64,000 nt of DNA from NCBI RefSeq assembly GCF_009870125.1, contig NC_046682.1:558001-622000 (forward strand), in the 5' to 3' direction. Below the pieces are notes generated by a model. The model was not told the origin of the DNA and ran no database searches. It was given only the letters and a program-made list of their open reading frames with translations. Positions 22,044-33,606 of this stretch are shown piece after piece. The position numbers and the translations under genes were made by a program. How positions within the stretch are numbered: the first letter of the stretch is position 1; each line of letters begins with the position of its first letter. Origin of the DNA: Drosophila pseudoobscura (taxonomy: Eukaryota > Arthropoda > Insecta > Diptera > Drosophilidae).

Positions 22044-25000
22044 ATGACTGAGTCGGGAATTGATCTAGGCTTTGATATGGAGTTCGACGATTTAAGTCTT
22101 AATTTGCTAAACGACAACGACAATATGGATCTACTACCAAATGTTACTGTAGCAGGCAGTTCTGAGAATGTGGAATTTTATGAATTAAAATCATCAACGC
22201 GGTCTTTGCGATCTGACGAAATGTAAGTTGTAAGAATTGAAAAATGGGAGCTATCTGAAATAACTAAAATTATACATATGTATTTTCATTACTATTCATA
22301 CATATGCACATGTATCCATGATCAAATATACATGTGTATGTGTATATAATGTATGTACATCCATAACCACATATGCGTTATCGTATGTACATACATCACG
22401 ATATTTGGTGTATGATTAGCGCTATTTTATTATCTTATCGGACATACATTTATACAAAAATATGTACATATGTATATGTATATCTACATGCACATACATA
22501 GGTATTTGACCCACGTCTGTATGCGTATGTACGTATGAAAAATTGATATATCTTACGTAGATTTGGGTAATTAATTATGTATGAATATACATACATATGT
22601 ACATATATACAAAAAAAAATACAAAAATGCAGATACATATATACATTAACAATCTATTATTACATTATATATGTACATACATATATACACAATAATGTTT
22701 CTAGCACGAGTTGCTAATAAATGTAAGACAAGAAGGAATCCAGGATATTGCCGGTATCTTATGTACATATGTATATACATACGTATCTATATTATATATA
22801 TATATATGATATATTATAGTTATATATATTTCCAGTTGTAAGCATGTATGTATATGTACATATGTATATAAACATACGTACATACATACGAGTATTTGCA
22901 CATTTATTAAGTTTTTGTCCGATTGACTCATCAACCAGAAAACCAAGATATTTTTGAGATCAGCTTTGATTCTGTTTCTCTGGAAAATTTTACCCAAAAT
23001 TTAGGTTTTAAATTATCTTTTAGGCTATCATTCCCCTTGGCCGCGGCTCCGCCGCCCACTCCGTTCGTCCCAGAATCTTTCGAAAAATACACAGTCTTTG
23101 GTAAGGCGCAGTCTAGTATTGAAAGCCCACCCGCTCCCTTGTCTGTGCGGCGTCGTAAAGAACCCCGCCATAAACAGCAGTTTGGCCCTTCATGCCATCT
23201 TGGAAATGTATAGTCTTTACTAGTCATGTAAAAACACATCGATGCATTGAGCATCGATGTTTTTTTGCCGATGTTTACCGATGTTTTCCGGTGTTTTTGC
23301 CTGTACCGATGTTTTGCAAAACATCGATCGTTTAATTTCAAATCTGTAAGCAGCAAACACAGCAATGCCTGCCTCATTTGAAAGCAATCCTTCGTGTTTT
23401 TGGGACGGTATGAAAAGTACCTATCCTAATTTATACAAAATCTATACAATGATATGTAAAAGACTGCTATGAAAACATAATAATTTCTTTTATGTTATGA
23501 TATGTAAAAGACTGCTATGAAAGCTCATTTTTCCTTTGTTGAATATTCGTTTTATAATCAAATGGGAAAGTTTTGAAACATCGGTCATACATCGATGCAT
23601 CGTAGAATCAATCCGATGTATCAATCGATGTTTGATTTTGACAACATCGATGGATTACTTTAATTCCAATATAAGAAGCAATAAATCGGACCAACTCATC
23701 CGTCTTCACTTCTTCGCTTTTTCACTTTTTTTCTTCTTGGGGTAACGTTGTAAGTTGCTGCGGCAACCGAAACTCTACATTTATACCCGATACTTAGTCA
23801 GTATGGCTACATTGAGCGACAATGTGTGCGTGCGGGAGAGACAGAAAACGTGTCTGAACGTGTCGGTGGGCGCTGCGTAGCCACTGCAAATAATTTGTTT
23901 GTTCCTTTTGGCTATAAAAATGATCCGATCTGATCCAGATTCAGCAATCTCATAGATTCCTATCTTGAATATTGTGGATGCCACAGATTTTCGTCTTTTG
24001 TGGGGGTGGGGCGAAATTTGAAAAAAATCGTTTTATAGTGAGATCTAACAAGAGTGTGGATACCAAATTTGGTTACTCTAGCTTTAATAGTCTCTGAGAT
24101 TTGTGGATGCCCCCGATTTTCGTCCTTTGCGGGGGCGGAAGGGGGTGTTGCGAAATTTTGAAACAAACTTGTCAAGGTGCGACAACACAGGAGTGTGGAT
24201 ACCAAATTTGGTTGCTCTAGCTTTTAAAGTCTCTGAGATCTTGAAACTCACATTTTGCAATAGGCAAAGCCGACCATGAAACGTGTTTGTTAGAGACAGA
24301 CACAGCGAGAGAAAATTAAATAGTTTTCATCATTCTGGCAATAATAATTATACGATTCTGGTTTTGCACTCTAGAACATATAGTCATCCTCTACGATTCT
24401 GCGTTTTCTGTTTTCTCATATCGTTAAAATTGTGGATGCTACAGATTTTCGCCCTCTGTGGGGACGGAAGTCGGCGTGGCGAAGTTTTGAAATATACTTG
24501 CAACGCTGACATATCACAGAAGACTCGATACAAAATGTCTTTGCTCTAGCTCTTATAGTCTTTGAGAAATAAGCGCTAATAGAGACGGACAGACAGACAG
24601 GGCTGTTGCAAAATCAACGCAAGCTGAAGTTGCAGATGAAGGATCAAGGTGACCAACAGCAACCGATGATATTGCAAGTGAAGCATCAGGTCAAAGATCA
24701 CTGTTAAGCCCAATCAAAAAGATTAGAAGCAATAGAGCATTCGCTCCCACAATTGTCGAAAATGTGGGGCATCCACGGTGACTACGCAACGTGTATCGGA
24801 TATAAATTTAAAGCTGAAACTCACAACAGGGGCCTGGAAACATCTGAAACAATACGGACGGACGGACAGTCGGACGGACGGACAGGCAGAAATGGCTCTA
24901 TCAACGCGGCTATTGATGCTAGGGTCGGAAATGCTTCCTTCTGGGTGTTACACACATCCGTTTTCCTCACAAATCTAATATAGTATCCCTACACTCTTTT

Positions 25001-28000
25001 ATCGGGTAGAAAAATGAACTTTTGCTGAATTTAATATGTTTTCACGGTTAATGAAATGATACGTTAGTTGGTTGAATTAGTTATCTTTGAATACATTTTG
25101 AAAATAATATAGGGACAGAACTATATGGAAATGTATTTTTATTGTATTCTACCAAAGACTATACAATACCAAGATGTTGCATGAGCGACCAAAAAGCTGT
25201 TCTATGGCGGGTCCTAACATTAGAACCCAAAAGGCACGCGGGAGCGCGCGGGGTTTCAATTCCCTTTTCGCCTGTACTTCGTCTCTACCGCGACCCCGCT
25301 GCCCATCGGTTTCGTCTGTTCGGCAATTCTGGACTCTCGAGCCTCAGCACCGTCGAAGCGGTGGTCGCGGATCGCCGATGTCTTTGGAGCGGCACAGTGG
25401 GAAAATTCGATTGGAAAATTCTCTATTAGAATTTATCTAAAGCACTCATACAATTTTTTTACTATTTCGGCTGAGTCCCCACTGTGCCGCGCCAAAGACA
25501 TCAGCGACCACGCTGCCCTACGGTTTCGGCACGCAGACGATTCATATTTTGGTTTTGTATTCTTTCTCTCGAGACGCACCGACTCGACGCTGACCGAGGC
25601 ATTGACGAAGCCGAGCATTTCGGAGGCGAAGGTATCGTAAAAGAGAATTGAAGTAATAGCCCCGCGCGCCCGTACCATGAAGTGTCAAACGAAAATTGAA
25701 AAAGAATTTGTTCCTCCTGCAACATCTTGGTATTGTATAGTCTTTGATTCTACCCTATCGGCTTCAGTATTTTTTTTTTTACATTTTTATATTTTTGTTG
25801 TTTTAACTCTTGCTTTTTTATATGAAAAAGAGATGTTAATTAACAGCTAATGAATGATATGTACAATACAAGTATTTCCCGACTGACTGTTAAGATTTTG
25901 AATACGCGCCATCGGTTTTAAGTTCAATAACATGAGTGGCCACATTTCACAGTCCGCCACTATATGCCACAAGTATAAAATTTATATTCAGAGTCGAAGG
26001 TCTAGTTACTAGTACTCTAAGCACCATTCAAACCTCTTAGATTTAATTTGGTATATTTCTTTTAAACGTTTAAGGATATAATAATAAATAAATAATTTCT
26101 ATACATACAGAATTTTTGGGGCATTATAATATTATATACGTACTAACTATATATAGATACATTTGTATAGAAGTACATTTATATACCAGATTTGATGATC
26201 GCCATTCAGCATTCTTAAACGCACCCTGTTTGCGCATATAATTCTATTGCGCAGCTATACATACTTGTGTATATTTATATACACACCCATGATGCAAAAA
26301 TTTGTAAGGTGGCCAAATTCATTCGTTTATCGCACAAAAACCATTTTATTTTGTTCTATGTTCTATTTTACTGCTTTGGAAAATATATGTAGCTGTAATT
26401 TTTGCTTCCGGAATATTTTTTAGTGGCTTACAAATCTGAATGGTGTATGATTAAATTATAAAAAGAATAGCAAATGACTTATATTTATTTTTTGCAACCT
26501 TACACTATTTCCGCCATACACATAAATGGAAAAGCATGCGTACGTTCTCATGCTCTCATTCCTCATTTACTTATTCGAAGAGACACAAGATCAAGGTCTT
26601 TGTAATACTTAGTGAATACGAGGACCAGAATTTATATAGCTTGTGAATAGTTCTGCGTGTTCTTTTATGATATACAAATAAAATGAACATGTTTTCTTAC
26701 TGGAATAAGAAAAAAATTCAAAGCCGAAACAAACTCGAGGAAACAAAAACAGTGCCCATTTGTTCGATAAACGAAAATTATTTAAAGCCTGACACAGTTG
26801 CATCAGTTGAAAAAAGTATAAATAGTCTAACAGTTGAAGACATGGAAAAGGAAAAGTTGTCACTGCTCAAATCAGACATTCGTCTTCAGGAGTTTCAAGA
26901 GTTTGTAAGAAGAGTGCAAACGTTGCAGATGTCATCGACAGAGGCTATTGAAAAAGAAGTTTCTATAGCTAATCACAGCATGGACTCTAGTTCGTTTCCA
27001 ATTGAAGTCGGCGTGGAACCTTCGATGTTAATGGAACTTGAAGACATTGACAGTGTGGTGCCTTTATCAGCATCGTCACGAAGGGATGGTCAAACTAAGT
27101 CCACGGCGACTACAAATATAAGAGTAACTGTCGGTATAGATAAAGATTTAGAAATGATTCTTGAAATGGATCCAAGCATCGTAGATTTGGGCGATATTAG
27201 CACCGAAACTACAGAACCGCGCATAGTGGGTCTACCGCCTCTCTCGGGTGGGTATGTATTTAGTCCATTATGAAAGAATTATCATATTCAATATAAATTA
27301 AAGTCTTTAGTACAGTTTGGCAGAATTTTTATGCATCGTACATTTTCTACTTATAGACCAACGTTTAAAACTGCAACTCCTACATCGCGGACGCAGCTAA
27401 AACTTCAATTGCAACGTGAGCAACAGCAGCAGGAACAGCAGCAACAAATGATGGTGCAGCAACTGATATCACCAGATCCAAAAATGCAGCTTTTGTTTGG
27501 CATGGGTCAGGGGTCGACTGAGTCGGAATTCATAAACAGCAACAGTACCAGCGCTTGTGGGAGCGGGTCATCTAGCCTGGAACAGATCTCTCAATTTGTA
27601 CAAAGGGATCGTTTACCTTCGTCAAGTCCAGTTAAGTTGAAAGTTCCCCTACAAAGTATTGGTGTGGATGTACCACCTCAAGTGCTTCAGGTAATTCACA
27701 GCTAACGCTTTGTGTCGAAAAACGTTTTAAGCAAGGCATTTTACAGGTCAGCACAGTGCTTGAGAATCCGACTCGGTATCACGTTATACAGAAGCAAAAA
27801 AATCAAGTGAGACAATTTCTCAGTGAGTCGTTCAAGCCATCTGTTTGGGGTTGTCATAACACCGATGTAAGTATTTTTTGGACACTTGGAAAAGATTCTG
27901 AAATAAATGGTACATATTTTTTCATGAACTTATAGACGAAAGCCGCAAATACCTCAGTATCCACTGGAAATCTACACAATTCTTCTTTGGTCAACAGTTG

Positions 28001-31000
28001 CCCTCCAATCGAGCGGTCAAATAGTTATAGATGTGAAATTACTTCCAGTGGCAAACGAACAATGCATTCTGATGAATCCATGCAAATATCTCCTTTTGGA
28101 GCAAGTTTTTTAAGAACTGGAAACTGCAACGACCATGTTTCATCGAGAAGTATTAACCCTCAAAGTTCAGAAGAATCCACAGAAATTGTAAATAAAACAC
28201 AAGGATATGTTAAGAGGAATTCAAGTTTAAATTCTTCTATTACTACACGTACTGCATCTGGAATAATTAATACGATGCCCACATCCAGTACAACGAGTTC
28301 ATTGCACTCCATTTCAGCACCCATATCCCCAAGTCTAAGCTCTGTAGCTACAAGTGCTTCAGAGGTGAGTAAAAATAGTATTTTAATTTTTTGTAACCCA
28401 TTAAAAAAAAAATGGAAAAAAAACAAACAGCTTAGTAATAGCAAAGACAATACAATACCAAGATGTTGCATGAGGAACAAATTCTTTTTCGATTTTCGTT
28501 TGACACTTCATGGTACGGGCGCGCGGGGCTATTACTTCAATTCTCTTTTACGCTACCTTCGCCTCCGAAATGCTACTCGGCATCGTCAATGCCTCGGTCA
28601 GCGTCGAGTCGGTGTGTCTCGAGAGAAAGAATACAAAAACAAAATATGAATCGTCTGCGTGCCGAAACCGTAGGGCAGCGTGGTCGCTGATGTCTTTGGC
28701 GCGGCACAGTGGGGACTGTAGTAAAAAGTAGTAGTAAAAAAATTGTATGAGTGCTTTAGATAAATTTAATGTAGGCATCTAATAGAGAATTTTCCAATCG
28801 AATTTTCAAGATAGTTTTAGTTTAGGAGATATAAGCACTCAAAGTTTAACATTTTTCAGTATGCAAATATTAATTGAACTCATATTCACTAACTAATTTA
28901 GCAAGCTGAGACGGCCAAAGGTCCCACTGTGCCGCTCCAAAGACATCGGCGATCCGCGACCACCGCTTCGACGGTGCTGAGGCTCGAGAGTTCAGAATTG
29001 CCGAACAGACGAAACCGATGGGCAGCGCGGTCGCGGTAAAGACGAAGTACAGGCGAAAAGGGAATTGAAACCCCGCGCGCTCCGTCGTGTCTTTTGGGTG
29101 CTAATGTTAGGACCCGCCATAGAACAGCTTTTTGGTCGCTCATGCAACATTTTGGTATTGTATAGTCTTTGGTAATAGGCTTTTTAGAGAGACTTTGAGG
29201 AACAACTTTTATTAAGAATCATCTTTCTTAGAGGAGAAAATATTAAAGTGAAAATTGACTGCACAAAAACAAAAAAATACCGAAAAAGTGAACTTTTCCC
29301 ACAACATATGAATTTCAGATTAAAGCTCATGAAATTATATGCTAAATTAATATCGGGACTTAATTATATGAAAATGTGTTTATATTAGCTTTTAAAAACC
29401 GAAAAAAAATATGGTCGAAATATGGTGTAGAATTATTTGAAAATTCATCGGATATGATTGTAAACTTATTTCCCGGGAATTTTTGGGGTCGCTGATTACG
29501 AATTATATGAAAGTTTTCGAGAGTATCCAGTTCTTTTTTCTTCGATAGATCTATTTAAAGGGTCTATGTACATGTATATGTAGATTGGAGGACTGCATGA
29601 ATAGCAAAAAACGGCATTCCATGCTACGCCGATATATTTCGAGCAAATGAGTGCGATGACGTATAACCCATCCAACAATATTCAAATGAATTAGCACGAT
29701 TTGAATGAGTTGAGTTCCATTCGAATGCATTATTTTTTTTTGCCTCAACATTTGGGCAGCAAACAGTGTTGTCAACTTTTGAGATAAAAAATAGTTGTTT
29801 TTGTGGTAAAATGATAAAATAGCTTGTGTTTTTTTTTTTAGTTTTAGTTTCAGAAACTACATTTTTTTAGAAAAATATATAAATATTTTAAATATCAGAT
29901 TCCGCTAATATTAGATTTCAATTTTAAAAGGAAATCTGGCTTTAACGAGGGGGAACGTTGTGAGTTGCTGCTGCGACCGCAACTCTACATGTATACCCGA
30001 TACATAGTCAGTATGGCTACGCTGAGCGCCAAAGAGTGCATGCGGGAGAGACAAAAAAAAACGTGTTTGAACATGTCGTCGGGCGCTGCGTAGCCACTGC
30101 AAATTGATTTTTTACTTTTGGCTATAAAAATTATCCGATCTGATCCAGATTCGGCAAGCTGGTAGATGTGGTCAATCCTTATGATTGTGCAGTTTTAGTT
30201 TTGTTGTATCTTCAACATTGGGATGCCACAGATTTTCGTCCTTTGTAGGGGTGGGGTGAAATTTTGAAATACAGTAAGATCTAACAGGAGTATGAATACA
30301 AATTTTGGTTGCTCTAGCTCTAAAAATCTTTGCGATTTGCGGATGCCAACGATTTTCGTCCTTTGCGGGGGCGGAAAGTGGGGGGGCGAAATTTTGAAAT
30401 ACAGGTTCGATATCACAGGAGTGTGGATACCAAATTTGCCTGCTCTAGCTCTTATAGTCTCTGAGATCTAGGCGCTCACTTTTTGCGATAGGGAAAGCCG
30501 ACCATGAAACGTGTGTGCTAGAGAGAGACGGAGCGAGAAATAACGAAATAGTTTTCATCATTGTGGCTTTAATAATTATACGATCTGGTTCGGATTCTGC
30601 AGTCTAGAACAAACTGTGAGTCTACGATTCTACATATTCTACGATTCTTGATAAATCTTATTTTTTTAGGAGCGTAGGCCCGTGTATCGAACATTTTACA
30701 AAAAATGTGTACGAAACTGTACTGTTCACAAATAATTAAAAAAAAGAATTGGTGAAGCTTCGCATGCGCTGAAGCTTTCTCGAATATGATTGATATATAT
30801 ATATGCGTACGATATTTCGGAGACTTGGGCATTGAACTGACCATTTTTCTAAATCTTACTTTGATATGCAATAACACCAAAAACAACATATTGTTAAGTT
30901 TGTTCAAATGTCTACAGAGAAAAGTTCTCATGACGACTTCGTTATACAAGTAAGGTATCTGAATTTTTGCTTGTGTTGCTGTTTGATTTAACAACAAACC

Positions 31001-33606
31001 ACATTTCTAAATCAATATCAGGTGTCAAATTAGTTTAACTGCCTAAGGCTGACTCTAAAGTTTTCTAAAGATTTGGTACACAAAATTGTTTTAATGAAAA
31101 ACTAAAAAAAAAATTAATTTTCTTTAAGCTTTAAAGCGCGACTCTGCGCCTTTAAAAACCTATGGATTAACGGCTAAACAGTTACAAACTATCTAACAGA
31201 AAAGTCGGTTTGATGCCAGAAAAAAAGGCCAAATAGTCAACTATTGAAATCAATAGATGCGGAATAACCGACTTAATGTGCAGCGACTGTTCGTATACAA
31301 TTACAAACTTCTTATTGTTTTTCTTTACTGTTTTTGGTCTCGTACAGATAGAAGGGAGTAGTGGTATGTTGTTCATGAACGAAAAAAGGGATCAAAAGAT
31401 TGAGCGACATATAACGCCATTATAACCGTCGCGATTTTTTATTTTTATACCCGGTACTCGAAAAGCTTAAAAATGTATTATATTTTTGGTAGAGTAGAGT
31501 AGATGTGGATGTGTGTAACAGAAGGAAACGTTTTCGGCCGTATAAAGTATATATATTCTTGATCAGTATTATACAATAAATTATTGTAGTCCAGTAGGCC
31601 GACTATCGAGCTGTCATTCGGAATGGAACTTATATTCTCTCGGAAATAAAGCCTCTCTAAATAATAGAAAAGAGCTCTCTGTCTCTATTTCTCAATCAAA
31701 AATACGAACCATAGAAACGTAACAATATATTGTATATGTTACATAAATCATATATTGACAATACCGGGTATAAAACTCACAACGTTTCAGCTCCTTATGT
31801 TTTCGAGAAATATTGTTTTCCAAAGATTTTCCAACTAAAAAACATCGCAAGGTTAATTTTAAATAATTTGTAGTCAACTTATTTCTTATTTAAGGTAAAA
31901 AAAAACATTTAATACTACTTTTTTTTGCAGATACCATCATTTGACAGCGATGTAAGTAGAAACTAAATATTGTAGTATTAACGGCATTGGTGGAAAGAGA
32001 GAGGGTGTTATGTAACGCTGCGGTTTGAAACCAGACAGAATATTGGTCATTAGGTGAAAGGGATAGACGGAGTTTAGAAATGTATTATACCATTGAGTTA
32101 CATAAATCATAAGATGGAAATATGTATAGCGAAAACTGAGTAACGGGTAGTCTTGACATTTGTGACAACATTTTTGCAAGGACGACTAGGACGGTGCTAC
32201 AAATTAAGATTTGAAATGTTAAACGATTTTTGATTTGCAGGCGGAAGATCTCTTTGATGATATACTACAAAACGACTCGTTTAATTTTGATAAAAATTTC
32301 AACTCCGAGCTTTATATTAAACAGGAACCACATAGCTTGACTGATGCTGAAATAAATGCTATGGCAAAAGATCGACAAAAAAAGGATAACCACAATATGA
32401 GTAATCGCACTACATGTGTAGTTTTTTTCCGAGTGGTGATTACTTACTTATATCCTCTGATTTTCAGTTGAGCGCAGACGACGCTTTAATATTAATGACA
32501 GGATCAAAGAACTGGGTACCCTTTTGCCAAAAGGTAGTGAAGCTTTTTACGAAGTCGTCCGTGATATTCGACCTAACAAAGGAACAATATTAAAATCATC
32601 TGTGGATTATATCAAATGCCTAAAACATGAGGTTACTCGTCTGAGACAAAATGAGTGCCGGCAGCGTCAGATGGAAATACAGAACCGCAAGCTTATGTCT
32701 CGCATTAGGGTAAAGTATTAAAATTATATCTTCCAAAAAAATATGTTCGCGGTCATTAATAGATATAATTTATATTTTTTTTAGGAGCTGGAAATGCAGG
32801 CCAAGTCACAAGATATTACTTTATCGGACTACCACGTAACATCAGTATCGGCACCCACCCCAGCAAACTTATATCTCAAAAGTTCAAGCCCTACTCCACC
32901 TGTTTCTCAAAGTCGTCGTTCACTTTTGGACGAATTAATAGTTGTTGAAAGAAAAGTAAGTTTCTACACACTAAGTAAATTTTTCCAGCAAAATTAAGTT
33001 AAAATTTGTTCTATAAAGATACCAGAAATAAATACCAGCGAAGCCAGCATGGGTATGAATCAGATCGATGAGCTCATGGAAGACTGCAAACACCCGGTTC
33101 AAGGCGGCGATCCGATGTTGTCGTCTCATAGTCACATGCTATCTGCTTCACATTCGCCTACTGCTAATCAGCTGAATTGTACCAGCTATGGACCAAAGAG
33201 CAGCTCGAATGCAAATTCTGGACTGTTTAACGAAACGCCCAGCGTCAACATTTCAGATGATCTTACCAACTGCTGCAATATCGCTTGCAGCAATTCATGC
33301 TGTATTCATCGCCAGTTGCAGACACCTGAAGGCCACACAAATAATTGTCATATAAATAGTCAGCAAAGCAACATGGAATCTGATTCTGTTCAAAACACAG
33401 TGTTTGGTAGGCTTGGACATTGCAATGGTGATCACGATCCACTGTTTTCATCATCCCAACGTTCACATGGTCCATTGGACGATGATCAACATCATTCTGT
33501 TGGCTTGTCTGCTGCGATGATAAACGATTCGCTTACTTCCTTAGTAGACGAAAGTCAAAGTGAACCTATGATTCTTACTTCTGATACTTTGGATATTGAC
33601 CTTTGA
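22044..33606 (+). CDS. Mitf: Mitf, bHLH-leucine zipper transcription factor (MiT/TFE family)
   Basis: Ten coding exons: 22044-22222, 26724-27251, 27357-27690, 27747-27866, 27936-28364, 31931-31951, 32241-32400, 32468-32709, 32785-32955, 33019-33606; about 923 residues, all phases closing. The family controls lysosome and v-ATPase genes through CLEAR/E-box sites and is held in the cytoplasm by Rag GTPases/TORC1 (established). Visible: [13 protein letters not shown] at about 246-258 with a Gln-rich tract, matching the Rag-binding N-terminus of [25 protein letters not shown] at about 352; an acidic AEDLFDDIL segment; basic region [16 protein letters not shown] from residue 591; HLH with an enlarged loop; zipper to about 695; Ser-rich tail ending LDIDL. 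Exon 2 acceptor AAAG/CCGAAAC was chosen by phase; an alternative start at 26683 is possible. Confidence 0.93.
22990..23222 (+). mobile_element. One-ended diverged fragment of the P-like miniature element
   Basis: Its right end, TCATGCCATCTTGG then TGTATAGTCTTT, is a diverged copy of the terminal inverted repeat of the elements at 25153 and 28442. The adjacent CCGCCATAAACAGCAGTTTGG matches their subterminal region. No left end is seen. It lies in Mitf intron 1. Confidence 0.6.
23237..23655. repeat. Cluster of CATCGATG / CCGATGTTT motifs
   Basis: In 420 bases ATCGAT occurs at least six times, mostly as CATCGATG, with further CCGATGTTT copies. A 48-base-offset direct repeat (ATGATATGTAAAAGACTGCT) lies at 23449 and 23497. 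It sits in Mitf intron 1, right after the P-like fragment. It could be an element end, or a binding-site cluster, since ATCGAT is the core of DREF-type sites. Confidence 0.5.
23735..25011 (-). repeat. DINE-1-like element, reverse, with a foreign insert
   Basis: The reverse-complement tail (GTAACGTTGTAAGTTGCTGC) starts it and the head (CCTACACTCTTTTATCGGGT) ends near 25011. Between the CGGACAGACAGACAG run at 24585-24600 and the second GGACGGACGGACA run at 24855 lies about 250 bp not found in the other copies. It occupies Mitf intron 1. Confidence 0.8.
24602..24769 (+). other. Coding-like fragment inside a DINE-1 (possible captured exon)
   Basis: The + frame from 24602 reads [16 protein letters not shown], one TGA (24650-24652), then [20 protein letters not shown] and [19 protein letters not shown] to 24769. 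It has balanced amino-acid use and is absent from other DINE-1 copies here. Source gene not recognised. Confidence 0.4.
25153..25746. mobile_element. P-superfamily-like miniature element, copy 1 (594 bp)
   Basis: Terminal inverted repeats of about 29 bp begin CAAAGACTATACAATACC and are perfect for the first 18 bases. They are flanked by a perfect 7-bp target duplication ATTCTAC (25146-25152 and 25747-25753). Internal inverted segments carry GTGCCGCxCCAAAGACATC. There is no transposase. The interior is GC-rich, unlike the host intron (Mitf intron 1). A 7-bp duplication fits P/1360-type elements; superfamily assignment is inferred. Confidence 0.8.
28442..29171. mobile_element. P-superfamily-like miniature element, copy 2 (730 bp)
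   Basis: Same family as copy 1 but in opposite orientation: its left arm matches the right arm of copy 1 and vice versa. The ends CAAAGACAATACAATACC and GGTATTGTATAGTCTTTG are flanked by a perfect 7-bp duplication GTAATAG (28435-28441 and 29172-29178). It holds about 130 bp more central sequence than copy 1. It lies 77 bases into Mitf intron 5. Confidence 0.82.
29945..30655 (-). repeat. DINE-1-like element, reverse, head missing
   Basis: Left end AACGAGGGGGAACGTTGTGA, then the tail box GTATACCCGATACATAGTCA, two module copies with CGTCCTTTGCGGGGGCGGAA, ending near 30655 after ATACGATCTGGTTCGGATTC. It lacks the TCCGTC run and the head. In Mitf intron 5. Confidence 0.78.
31443..31570 (+). repeat. 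DINE-1 head remnant
   Basis: TTTTATACCCGGTACTCG, GTGGATGTGTGTAACAGAAGG and AAAGTATATATATTCTTGATC match the DINE-1 head with many changes. The body is missing. In Mitf intron 5. Confidence 0.65.
31931..31951 (+). other. Mitf: 21-nt microexon of Mitf (IPSFDSD)
   Basis: TTTTTTGCAG precedes ATACCATCATTTGACAGCGA(T), followed by GTAAGT. It is phase 0 on both sides, so inclusion or skipping keeps the frame. It inserts seven residues with an acidic end between the Ser-rich segment and AEDLFDDIL. It was found by splice signals only; no transcript evidence. Confidence 0.6.

Noticed and set aside
22450-22997. Minus-strand open frames rich in Tyr, Val, Cys, His
   Set aside because: They are translations of ACATATGTA repeats in Mitf intron 1.
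25174-25440. Open frames of about 90 codons inside the P-like elements
   Set aside because: Both strands are open because of GC-richness, the peptides resemble no transposase, and the two copies differ by frame-changing indels.
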